A stretch of DNA of 64,000 nt, from NCBI GenBank assembly GCA_020171895.1, contig JAIVAN010000005.1, positions 124,001 through 188,000 of the forward strand, in the 5' to 3' direction. The stretch comes from Bacillus timonensis (lineage in GTDB: Bacteria > Bacillota > Bacilli > Bacillales > Bacillaceae_L). Below are positions 33,179 to 42,150 of the stretch, one piece after another. The position numbers and the translations under genes are program-made. The notes below the pieces were generated by a model that was given only the letters and a program-made list of their open reading frames with translations, had not been told where the DNA came from and searched no databases. Positions within the stretch are counted from its first letter, which is position 1, and the number at the start of each line of letters is the position of its first letter.

Positions 33179-34666
33179 TTAACGGATCCAAGCTCCATCT
33201 TTGCCAACTTTATAACCGTCAATCACAGTGTTAGCTGCCATATGACCTTGGCTATAGAAGTAATACCATTTGTTGTTGATTTTTTTCCAGCCAACTGACA
33301 TTGCGCCAGAGGCTTGTAGGTGATACCATTTGCTACCACTATTTAACCAGCCTGTTTTCATTGCACCAGATCCAGTTAAGTAATACCACGTGGCCCCATC
33401 TTTCACCCAACCTGTACTCATTGCGCCACTGCTTGATAGGTGATACCAAGAACCACCGTCTTTGATCCAACCAGTTTGCATAGCCCCGCTACCGTTAAAG
33501 TAATACCACTTTCCGTTAATGAAATCCCATCCAGTAGACATTTGACCATATTTATCATCAGTAGATAAATAGTACCATTTGCCACTATCAAGTAACCATC
33601 CAGTGTATATATCATTTACACTATCAAAGTAGAGCCAAGAGTCACATACCTTATGCCAACCAATATATTCTGTAACGTAATCAGCCCAAACATTTACTCC
33701 ATTTGAACGTAGTGAATCTACTACTTTTTTTGCAGTATCGTCTAAGGTTACTTCATGTAATCCAAGTGTTTTTAGTGATGGTAAAGATAGTAACGTATTT
33801 ATATTTGTAATTTGTGAATTAAAAGATAAATTAAGTGATTCTAATTTAGTTAAATCGCTTAGTGATGAAATATCGGAAATGTAATTGATATCTAGTCCTA
33901 ATCTTTTTAGGTTTGAAAGTTTAGCAAGTGGACTAACATCTGTAATATGGTTATCCATTAACAATATTGATTCTAAACTAGTTAAGTTAGATAGCGGACT
34001 TAAATCTGCTATTTCATTTCCTGACATTTCGATTTCTACTAGGTTTATTGCATATTCAAGACCTTTTAGAGAAGTGATCCCACTGTTATCACCATATACA
34101 TATGTTAAATAAGCTAAGTCACTTTCTTGTAATGGTCGATCTTGAATGTTTAGTCTGTTTCGAATTTTGGACTCCAAATTTGAATCTTCAATTGAAACGA
34201 TGTCACCTGATGGTGGATCCCACGTTGAAGTAGTTATTGTTCCGGTTTCTCCAGTAGGAGAACCATCTTTCAATACTTCTATCGTCACTTCATATGATGT
34301 GCCTTCTGTTAGTCCTTCAATATAGTAGTAGTCTTTTGTGATGTTCTCTACTAACTGACTATTAAGATAAAGGTTATATGAAAGAGTATTAGTCCATTCT
34401 CCATTGTATTGCCAAGATAAATATAGCGTAGTATGTGTTGGGATTGCCAGTCTAACTTGGACTGGTTCAGTATTGTATGCATCATCTTCTTGGTTGTATG
34501 TATCATCAATAATACCATTTGTATCATTCGTGCAATACATTTCAGGGGTAAATGGAGTTGCCTCAACTTTTTTTAACATTGAAGCACTTGCTGATGAAAA
34601 TGGTGTTAATAGTGTGACTACTAAAAATAAAACGAGTAATACATTGAGAATCTTTAATTTTTGCAT
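33179..34666 (-). CDS. LRR surface protein 3
   Basis: Signal peptide 1-28; a DTY-type segment with YCTNDTNG and DDTYNQEDDAYN (about 43-66); an FN3-like domain (about 70-150); internalin-type leucine-rich repeats (about 200-315, ADLSPLSNLTSLESILLMDN) and seven wall-binding repeats with the cap GYKVGKDGAWIR. Its two cysteines again fall in the DTY segment and in the first wall repeat (KVCDSWLYF). AAAAAAGGAG precedes ATG. It is the closest relative of protein 2 in the C-terminal region, but its LRR portion has diverged, as expected for ligand-binding parts under different selection. Confidence 0.87.
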   Translation of the reverse strand: MQKLKILNVLLVLFLVVTLLTPFSSASASMLKKVEATPFTPEMYCTNDTNGIIDDTYNQEDDAYNTEPVQVRLAIPTHTTLYLSWQYNGEWTNTLSYNLYLNSQLVENITKDYYYIEGLTEGTSYEVTIEVLKDGSPTGETGTITTSTWDPPSGDIVSIEDSNLESKIRNRLNIQDRPLQESDLAYLTYVYGDNSGITSLKGLEYAINLVEIEMSGNEIADLSPLSNLTSLESILLMDNHITDVSPLAKLSNLKRLGLDINYISDISSLSDLTKLESLNLSFNSQITNINTLLSLPSLKTLGLHEVTLDDTAKKVVDSLRSNGVNVWADYVTEYIGWHKVCDSWLYFDSVNDIYTGWLLDSGKWYYLSTDDKYGQMSTGWDFINGKWYYFNGSGAMQTGWIKDGGSWYHLSSSGAMSTGWVKDGATWYYLTGSGAMKTGWLNSGSKWYHLQASGAMSVGWKKINNKWYYFYSQGHMAANTVIDGYKVGKDGAWIR

Positions 34667-34791
34667 GATTAAACTCCTTTTTTAAGCATTTTTTACGAAA
34701 ATCAGAATAATCTAATTTTCACAAACTATGACTATTATACTATTACTTTTTAAATAATTGGGATAATTTCCAAAAAATATATAAAATACAA

Positions 34792-34831
34792 CAAAAAAAG
34801 AGTAGAGAATCTAGTACATTCTCTACTCTTC
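34792..34831 (-). terminator. Terminator of LRR surface protein 4
   Basis: AGAGTAGAGAAT/ATTCTCTACTCT, with a run of T on the minus strand. Confidence 0.88.
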
Positions 34832-34843
34832 TATAAAATACTA

Positions 34844-36292
34844 TTATTGAATCCAAGCTCCATCTTTGCCAACTTTATAACCGTCAATCATAGTGTTAGC
34901 TGCCATATGACCTTGGCTATAGAAGTAATACCATTTGTTGTTGATTTTTTTCCAGCCAACTGACATTGCGCCAGAGGCTTGTAGGTGATACCATTTGCTT
35001 CCGCTGAATAACCAGCCTGTTTTCATAGCACCAGAGCCTGTTAAGTAGTACCACGAAGCACCATCTTTCACCCAGCCAGTAGACATCGCGCCGCTAGCTG
35101 ATAGGTGGTACCATGAACCTCCGTCTTTGATCCAACCAGTTGCCATATGACCGCTAGATGTTAGGAAGTACCATTTTCCACCGCTTTGTAACCAGCCGGT
35201 TTTCATTGCGCCACTTCCGTTAAAGAAGTACCATTTACCATTGATTAGGTTCCAGCCAGTAACCATAGATGCCCAATTATCATCTTCTGTTTCACTTAGG
35301 TAGTACCAAGTGCCACCATCGTTTAGCCAACCTGTAACAGGATAACCTTCCTCATCTAAAAAGTACCATTTTCCATGGAATTCGTTCCAGCCTGTAGTGA
35401 ATTCTTCTTCTTCACCTTCGAAATACACTGCTACACCGTTGCTTATTAATGTCGTAATGACACTTGCTGCTTCAGCGTTTAATGGATTTCCATATAGATA
35501 GACAACTTCTAAATTTGGTAATTCCAATAACACTTCGATATTTGATACGTTATTATTCTCTAGGTCTAAGTAAGTGAGATTTTGTAAAGAAGCTAACATT
35601 GAGATATCAGAAATGTTGTTATTAAATACAACTAATTCAATTAGATTTATAGCATGCTCAATTCCTTTTAGAGACGTAACACCTTGGTATGGAACGTAAA
35701 GGTACTCTAGATTTACTAAATCAGCTACGACTAAATCTCGATCGAAAATACCAAATTGATATCTTACTTCCATCTCCACTACAGCGTCTTCAAAGAATGT
35801 TGGATTAGGATGTGTGCTATATATAACGGAAGAGATTTCTCCTGTAGGGACTCCATCCATTAATGCTTCTACTGTTAAAACGTAAGCGGTATCAGCTTCT
35901 AAACCTGTAAATGAATACGTATTCGTATCACCAGAGACTGTTACTGTTGTAGGAGTAGAATCGACTCCATCCTCTTGGTGTGAAACAGCAAATTGTAAGT
36001 TCTCTGTTACTTCACCATAGTAGTCCCAAGAAATTGTTAAAGAATCATTTCGTACCGTGTCTACGTAAAGCGATACTGGTTCATACCCATAAGTGTCACA
36101 CGTAGGATCTTCATACGTATCACACGTTGGATCATATGTGTCACCTGTAACATCATAGACGTTTTCTGTGACATAACTAGGTTTTTCTCTTTTTAGCTTT
36201 GGTGCGTTTGCACTTGCTGAAGAGAAGGGAGTTAGTAGAGTGATTGCTAGAGATAAAGCGATTAGTACATTGAAAAACTTAAACTTTTGCAT
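34844..36292 (-). CDS. LRR surface protein 4
   Basis: Signal peptide about 1-28; a DTY segment with two cysteines (DPTCDTYEDPTCDTYG); an FN3-like domain in which the loop differs from its paralogues (SHQEDGVDSTPTTVTVSG insertion); the shortest leucine-rich region of the family (about 190-275); and eight wall-binding repeats ending GYKVGKDGAWIQ. Unlike the other four, its first wall repeat has no cysteine (EFHGKWYF); both cysteines lie in the DTY segment. ATG 36292 with AAAAAGGGGA is the start; 19 upstream codons in frame are not supported. Confidence 0.87.
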   Translation of the reverse strand: MQKFKFFNVLIALSLAITLLTPFSSASANAPKLKREKPSYVTENVYDVTGDTYDPTCDTYEDPTCDTYGYEPVSLYVDTVRNDSLTISWDYYGEVTENLQFAVSHQEDGVDSTPTTVTVSGDTNTYSFTGLEADTAYVLTVEALMDGVPTGEISSVIYSTHPNPTFFEDAVVEMEVRYQFGIFDRDLVVADLVNLEYLYVPYQGVTSLKGIEHAINLIELVVFNNNISDISMLASLQNLTYLDLENNNVSNIEVLLELPNLEVVYLYGNPLNAEAASVITTLISNGVAVYFEGEEEEFTTGWNEFHGKWYFLDEEGYPVTGWLNDGGTWYYLSETEDDNWASMVTGWNLINGKWYFFNGSGAMKTGWLQSGGKWYFLTSSGHMATGWIKDGGSWYHLSASGAMSTGWVKDGASWYYLTGSGAMKTGWLFSGSKWYHLQASGAMSVGWKKINNKWYYFYSQGHMAANTMIDGYKVGKDGAWIQ

Positions 36293-36432
36293 GATCATTC
36301 CCCTTTTTGTTTTTTGTTTGTTTGTAAATATATCCCAATCTACAACCACTGACCATTATACTAGCAATCTACTAAAATTTGTATATTTTTTGTTAAAAAA
36401 GTAATAATTTTACAAAACGTATCAATAAACGA

Positions 36433-36464
36433 CAAAAAGAGTAGAGAACATATCTCTACTCTTT
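36433..36464 (-). terminator. Terminator of LRR surface protein 5
   Basis: AAAGAGTAGAGA/TCTCTACTCTTT with a 5-nt loop, then T residues on the minus strand. Confidence 0.85.
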
Positions 36465-36476
36465 CATTTATATAAA

Positions 36477-38168
36477 TTATCGAATCCAAGCTCCACTCTT
36501 TCCAAGCTTGTATCCTTGAATGGTTGTATTTGCTGCCATCTTTCCTTCATTATAGAAGTAATACCATTCATTGTTAATTTTCTTCCATCCAGTTGACATC
36601 GATCCAGATGTTTGAAGGTGATACCAGTCATTGCCGGATTTTAACCAACCTGTTTTCATTGCACCACTATCCGTTAAGAAATACCATGATTGACCATCTT
36701 TTAGCCAACCCGTTTTCATGGCACCGCTACTAGCTAGATAATACCAAGAACCGTTATTCTTTATCCAACCAGATTGCATTTGCCCGTCCGCATTTAAGTA
36801 GTACCACGTCGTGCCATCTTTTACCCAGCCAGATTGCATTTGACCGTCTGAGTTTAAGTAGTACCAACTAGCTCCGTCTTTCACCCAGCCTGTTTTCATC
36901 GCGCCGTCTTCTGCAAAGAAGTACCAGGTATTATCAATCATCGTCCAGCCAGTAACCATCAAGCCAAACGATTCGTCGTTTGCTTCGCTAAAATAATACG
37001 TTTCTTCTCCTTCAGTTAACCAACCAGAAAATAGTTCTCCATTTTCATCAAAGTAAACTATGTTGCCGCATCCGAAATCGAACCAACCTGTATTGATGGT
37101 TACGTGTGGTGAACTTACCCATACGCCATTTCTTCTTAGTTCATCGATTACCGTTTTTGCGTCATCATTTAATTCAACATCCCAAAGATTAACGCTCTCA
37201 AGATAAGGAATTGTTTTTAAAGCATCTATATTTGTTATATTCGTGTTTGATAATCCAATAACCATTAGAGATTCCATTCCAGATAGGAATGAAATATCAG
37301 AAACTTGATTGTTATCTAAATACACAGTGTGTAAGTTAGTTAAGTTCGCTAACGGAGAAATATCCGTCACGAGATTGTTTGTTAACTCAATATGTGTTAG
37401 GTTTGGTATTTTTGATAAAGATTGAATATCAGAAACTTCGTTGCTATATAAAAACAATGTAGACAAGTTATTAAGGTTTTCTAATGGAGATAAATCTGAC
37501 ACATTATTCCCATCTAAGCTCAAAAATTCTAGGTTTGTTGCAAACTCCAATCCGGATAAAGAAGTAATTCCTTTCCATCCTGCGTATAAGTATTCTAATC
37601 GAGATAAATCACTTTCGAATAACTCTCGATCTGTAACAGCAAGTTCAACTTTCACTAATTCTTCTAGTGCAGGATCTTCTATTGTAACAATATCCCCAGA
37701 CGGTAAAGAAGTAGTCTCGTACGTTACAACCACAAAATCTCCAGTTGGTTCACCGCTTTTTAACACTTCCACTTCCAATGTATAAGCCGTTTCAGGTGCT
37801 AGATTTTTAAACGTGTATTCGTAATCATACTTTTCTAATGTCGTGAGTTTCTCACCGTCGATATACAAGTTGTATGATAGATCTTCTGACCAATCATAGT
37901 AATCCCATTGAATCGTAATCGATTGTTCAGTCGCATTTTTAAAATGAATTTCAATGCCACTGTATGTATCATCTCCAGGACCATAAGTATCTCCAGCAGG
38001 ATCATATGTATCGTCTCCAGGTCCATATACATCATCCGTACAGTATGTATCGCTACTTACATTCATACTTGTTGCTTTTTTTGCTGCTTCAACAGTTGAA
38101 ACAGGAAGTAACAGTGATACTAAAAGCGATAATACGAGTAACACATTAAAAAATTTAAATTTCTTCAA
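36477..38168 (-). CDS. LRR surface protein 5 (longest family member)
   Basis: The most divergent and longest of the five (563 residues from the chosen start). Signal peptide; the longest DTY segment (DDVYGPGDDTYDPAGDTYG and onward, about 45-70); an FN3-like domain; about seven leucine-rich repeats (about 200-350, VSDLSPLENLNNLSTLFLYSN and later units) and nine wall-binding repeats with the cap GYKLGKSGAWIR. The two cysteines are in YCTDD and in the first wall repeat (DFGCGNIVYF). TTG 38168 has AAAGGAG 8 nt upstream; the frame could begin six codons earlier at another TTG. Its 3' repeats are not homogenised with the other four. Divergent from the PBP operon. Confidence 0.87.
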   Translation of the reverse strand: MKKFKFFNVLLVLSLLVSLLLPVSTVEAAKKATSMNVSSDTYCTDDVYGPGDDTYDPAGDTYGPGDDTYSGIEIHFKNATEQSITIQWDYYDWSEDLSYNLYIDGEKLTTLEKYDYEYTFKNLAPETAYTLEVEVLKSGEPTGDFVVVTYETTSLPSGDIVTIEDPALEELVKVELAVTDRELFESDLSRLEYLYAGWKGITSLSGLEFATNLEFLSLDGNNVSDLSPLENLNNLSTLFLYSNEVSDIQSLSKIPNLTHIELTNNLVTDISPLANLTNLHTVYLDNNQVSDISFLSGMESLMVIGLSNTNITNIDALKTIPYLESVNLWDVELNDDAKTVIDELRRNGVWVSSPHVTINTGWFDFGCGNIVYFDENGELFSGWLTEGEETYYFSEANDESFGLMVTGWTMIDNTWYFFAEDGAMKTGWVKDGASWYYLNSDGQMQSGWVKDGTTWYYLNADGQMQSGWIKNNGSWYYLASSGAMKTGWLKDGQSWYFLTDSGAMKTGWLKSGNDWYHLQTSGSMSTGWKKINNEWYYFYNEGKMAANTTIQGYKLGKSGAWIR

Positions 38169-38355
38169 AATAAGTGCTCCTTTCAAGAGTGAAATTAAAA
38201 ATGACTCGTCCTATGTTACAAGTAATGGAATTCAATTTGAACCCTCTATAAAAAAGTTTTAATTTTAAGATTACTATTTTTGAGGTTTTACATGTTTTGG
38301 TAAAAGAGATATATGGTAAGATAGATTGGTAGATTTTGAAACGGGAGAGAGTTTG

Positions 38356-39954
38356 ATGAAACGAATGTTTACTAAAAAGGGGATTTATTCACTAGTAGCG
38401 ATAGTGTGTATAGTCACACTCATATATATTATCTTCGAAGTGGTTACAGTAAAGAACCTGATCCAATCTCCGAAACAAACCGCGTTATATGATCGAGACG
38501 GACATCCGATCATACCAAATCATACTCAAGTTGTTTCAGCCGAATCAGTGCCAAGTCTTATTAATACGTATGTCAGCCAAGAAAAAGACATCCCTGCAAT
38601 GGTATACCCAGAAAAAGGGATACGCTATTGGATTGCTCACGTACTCATCTCCAATTATGAGGAAGAAGAATTACTAGAGTTAGCACTTAATCATTTATAT
38701 TTTAGAAATGGAATTTTCGGGTTGGAAAACGCAGCAAACTACTATTTTAATAAAGAGATAGACGAGACAACGGTAGAGGAGCAAATTCTTCTTTTATCAA
38801 AATTGGAGAATACAGGCGTTGAAGATCTATTATATGAACGAAACCTGATTACGAAAGAAATACATACTAGCTATAAAAACGATTTGCCACAATTACTGGA
38901 TCAACTACATACTTCAACAACATATGCTCATTCCTTTGTCGATCATGTCATCGATGAGATTGAAGCGCGGTATGGCGTGGATGAAGAAGAGTTTTTTCGC
39001 AGAGGTTACAATGTGTACACGAGTCTTCGTAGAGATGTTCAAAACGTATTGTATGAACAGTTTCGCAATGAGGAAAATTTTCCAGAACCAACACGGTATG
39101 CAATCGCTGAAAGTGGGATGGTCATTCTTGATCAGAAAACAGGTGCAATAGCAGGGTTAATAGGTGGTCGAAACGTTCATGAATCCAGCTTAAATCGCGC
39201 TACGGACATTACTAGACAGCCAGCTTCTACTTTTAAGCCACTCATCTCATTTGCGCCAGCATTTGAGATGGGGTGGAAGCTCGGTGATGAGCTCAAGGAT
39301 GAGCCAATGAGATTTGGGAATTTCCAGCCACGAAACTATGATTACGAGCATAGAGGCGTCGTTACAGTTGAGGAAGCACTCCTTCATTCTTATAATGTGC
39401 CTTCCGTTTGGTTACTTTATAAAATCGGATTTGAAAACGGGCTAGAGATGATTAAAAGCTTTGATCTTTTTACGATTCATGAAGAGGATGGATATAAATT
39501 AGGTCTTGGCTTTACACGAGTTGGCACATCTCCTTTAGCATTAGCTCAGGCCTATTCCATTTTTACAAACGAAGGAAGTATGGTTGATGCCCATGCTGTT
39601 CTACGAATTGAGAGTGAAGATGGAAATACGCTTTATGAACCAAGGTTAAAAGAGAAGAAGCTTGTAGAAAAGAAAACAGCAACCATAATGAATGATTTAT
39701 TAGTCAAAGTTGTTGAGAGTGGAACAGGAGCGAAGGCTCAAATTGAAGGAAGACGCATCGGAGGAAAGACAGGAACAACCTCCTATGATGCTTGGTTTGT
39801 TGGCTTTGACGAGAATTACATAGGATCGATTTGGATTGGACCTGATCAAGTAGCGCCTAGATATAAGATAGACATTGCTGGCGGAGAATCTGCGGCATTG
39901 TTGTTTCAAAAGATTTTTAGTGAATTACAGGTAACGGAGGACTCAAGGAAATGA
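38356..39954 (+). CDS. Penicillin-binding protein (transpeptidase) with a degenerate glycosyltransferase region
   Basis: A membrane-anchored PBP (helix about residues 8-32). The transpeptidase domain is complete: STFK (Ser291, Lys294), SYN (345-347) and KTGT (471-474). Ahead of it, residues about 85-150 keep the end of a GT51 domain (ALNHLYFRNGIFGLENAANYYF), but the catalytic EDxxFxxHxG region is missing, so only transpeptidase activity is expected. ATG 38356 with GGGAGAGAG is chosen over an in-frame ATG ten codons upstream. It leads an operon with the O-antigen-ligase-like and NagZ genes (4-nt overlap, then 10 nt), which points to coordinated wall-polymer and peptidoglycan work. Confidence 0.88.
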   Translation: MKRMFTKKGIYSLVAIVCIVTLIYIIFEVVTVKNLIQSPKQTALYDRDGHPIIPNHTQVVSAESVPSLINTYVSQEKDIPAMVYPEKGIRYWIAHVLISNYEEEELLELALNHLYFRNGIFGLENAANYYFNKEIDETTVEEQILLLSKLENTGVEDLLYERNLITKEIHTSYKNDLPQLLDQLHTSTTYAHSFVDHVIDEIEARYGVDEEEFFRRGYNVYTSLRRDVQNVLYEQFRNEENFPEPTRYAIAESGMVILDQKTGAIAGLIGGRNVHESSLNRATDITRQPASTFKPLISFAPAFEMGWKLGDELKDEPMRFGNFQPRNYDYEHRGVVTVEEALLHSYNVPSVWLLYKIGFENGLEMIKSFDLFTIHEEDGYKLGLGFTRVGTSPLALAQAYSIFTNEGSMVDAHAVLRIESEDGNTLYEPRLKEKKLVEKKTATIMNDLLVKVVESGTGAKAQIEGRRIGGKTGTTSYDAWFVGFDENYIGSIWIGPDQVAPRYKIDIAGGESAALLFQKIFSELQVTEDSRK

Positions 39955-42140
39955 AATGGTTTACCTTTCTTGCATTAGCGTTCATGTTTATTTTTTCACC
40001 GTATCAAATTGGCCTTTATTTTAATAGCAGCATATATAGTTTAAGTATCCTGTTGTTTGCACTTTATTTTATGGTATTTATAACATTGGTAGTGAAAAAG
40101 GAGCTATCTTCCATAGGGAAATTAAGTTTTCTTTTACTTTTACCACTATGCTATCTCTTTCCGTTATTTACTGCAGAAAACCCTCAAGGAGCATGGGATT
40201 CTTTCTTACAATGGGTTACGTTTCCAGTCTTTATGCTCTTGCTTTATTGGGTGGGCTTAGAACGAAAGATCAATGGATGGCTACCACTAGTTTTTCAAGT
40301 GACAGGAATATGGATTAGCTTTTTCTCGATCTTCGTCTATTTCGGTTGGCTTGACTTTCCGAAAGCATTTATAGCGGACCGATTAGCAAGTATTGTCCAA
40401 TATCCAAACACATTTGCTATGCTGATGATCGTGTTTTTCTTATTCTCACTTGTGATGTTAACGAGTGATAAGCTAGATTCACGATTCTTACTGTTGTTCT
40501 CACTTCCCCAAGTTGTGTACATCGTTTGCTTTATCCTGTCATTTTCAAGGGGAATGATGCTTGTTTTTCCAATTGTATGGTTTTTAGGATTACTGCTTCT
40601 GTCAGGGAAAAAACAGCTAGAATATACCATTTATTCAGTGGCGTCAGTAGGATTAGCGCTTTTATCATTTCTTTTCATTGAAAAAGCAGGAGCTGTAATG
40701 GTTACGGGGAGTAGTGCACTTTTCATCGGAATTGTTTATTTCATGAAAACGAGAGCAAAGGCACTTTTTGAAAAAATAAAGCTAAACCGTTTTGTGCTAC
40801 CTGTTTTACTTGTTGTTTTAGCTGGATTAACAGTGTTAGACCTTGTAAATGAAGGGTTAGGCTATCGAACGTTACCCGTTGAATTACAGGAGAGAATTTC
40901 TAGTATTAATCTAGCAGAAGGAACAGCAAAAGAGCGCCTTGTTTTTGCTAGTGATGCTTTTGAGATTAGTAGTGATGCACCATTAATTGGGATGGGTGGA
41001 GAAGCGTTTCGTGTGATTTATAAAAAGTACCAATCTCTTCCTTATCAATCAAACAAAATACATAATGGCTATTTAGAATGGCTCGTTGACACGGGGTGGA
41101 TTGGGCTTCTTCTTTTTATCGGGGTATTTGGGTATTTATATGTGCAATTATTTCGTACGTATCAAAAGGAGAAAAATGTTCTTCAAATCGCCGTGTTCAT
41201 CGCATCCCTTGCCTTGTTTTTCCATAGTTCCATCGATTTTAATTTTTCATATGGTACGACTTGGTTCGTTGCTTTATGGCTGATGGTCATAGGGGTTGTT
41301 ACACCAGAGGAACGTATAAAGGGGAAAAAAGGTAAAGGGAAAACTGAAATAGTAGGTCAAAATCAGCTACCTCATCTCGTAATCTATAGTGTTTTTAGCT
41401 TGATGGTTTTAGTGAGTGGGGTATATTCTTATAAGTTTATGAAAGCCGAACAAGCTTATCAGTTATCAAAGGCTTATCAGTTACCAACCGAAAAGGAAAA
41501 GGCACTAGAAAGGGCAATCGGTTTAAATCCTTACAATGTATCATATCGATTAGCAACTAACGAGCTGTATGCCTCAAAAGGTGACTTGGCTAGCTTACAA
41601 GCAGGGATTGAAGCTGTGACATCATTAGAGCCTAATAATTCAACAGTCGCCCTAAAATCTGCTGTTCTTTTAGAAAAAATAGGCCAAGAAAATGAGGCGA
41701 GAACGCTTTATGGACAAGCTCTCAAAATGGATAAATTTAATAGAGGCTTGTATGAGCGGGCAATACAGTCATACGTAAAAGGAGCTGTTTTTGAGGGTAG
41801 CATTGCACTTGCCAATAAAGCGGTAGAGGTCTATCGTGATAATCTCAATTACTTTGACTATTTCTACAACGAACCACTGACAGATTATGATGCGTTTAAT
41901 GGAAGGGAATTTACTGTAACGAATTCGTCACACCTTCATGCGGCAATCGCTTTTTATTTGCTAGAAGCATATGAAGAAGTCATTACAATGAATGAGCTAA
42001 TTACAAAGGAAGCCTCTGAAAAGCAGGATGCACTCGCACTTGTAGCTATGGCATATGAAAAATTAGGGGAGCTGGAAAAAGCAAACGAAATAAAAGCTCA
42101 ACCAAAAAATGAACTTATTCTATATCTAAAAGAAAGATAG
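39951..42140 (+). CDS. O-antigen ligase-like membrane protein with a C-terminal TPR region
   Basis: A 729-residue Wzy/WaaL-family protein with about twelve membrane helices in residues 5-485. The Wzy_C-type loop holds NKIHNGYLEWLVDTGWIGLLLF (His in the conserved HNxYLE context). After the membrane part, residues about 500-720 are helical and TPR-like (KALERAIGLNPYNVSYRLA, YGQALKMDKFN), as in other Gram-positive fusions. Such proteins polymerise or attach lipid-linked glycans on the outer face. Its ATG overlaps the PBP stop. The substrate may be the polymer of the 50-64-kb locus or a separate glycan. Confidence 0.85.
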   Translation: MKWFTFLALAFMFIFSPYQIGLYFNSSIYSLSILLFALYFMVFITLVVKKELSSIGKLSFLLLLPLCYLFPLFTAENPQGAWDSFLQWVTFPVFMLLLYWVGLERKINGWLPLVFQVTGIWISFFSIFVYFGWLDFPKAFIADRLASIVQYPNTFAMLMIVFFLFSLVMLTSDKLDSRFLLLFSLPQVVYIVCFILSFSRGMMLVFPIVWFLGLLLLSGKKQLEYTIYSVASVGLALLSFLFIEKAGAVMVTGSSALFIGIVYFMKTRAKALFEKIKLNRFVLPVLLVVLAGLTVLDLVNEGLGYRTLPVELQERISSINLAEGTAKERLVFASDAFEISSDAPLIGMGGEAFRVIYKKYQSLPYQSNKIHNGYLEWLVDTGWIGLLLFIGVFGYLYVQLFRTYQKEKNVLQIAVFIASLALFFHSSIDFNFSYGTTWFVALWLMVIGVVTPEERIKGKKGKGKTEIVGQNQLPHLVIYSVFSLMVLVSGVYSYKFMKAEQAYQLSKAYQLPTEKEKALERAIGLNPYNVSYRLATNELYASKGDLASLQAGIEAVTSLEPNNSTVALKSAVLLEKIGQENEARTLYGQALKMDKFNRGLYERAIQSYVKGAVFEGSIALANKAVEVYRDNLNYFDYFYNEPLTDYDAFNGREFTVTNSSHLHAAIAFYLLEAYEEVITMNELITKEASEKQDALALVAMAYEKLGELEKANEIKAQPKNELILYLKER

Positions 42141-42150
42141 GGGTGCAAAA

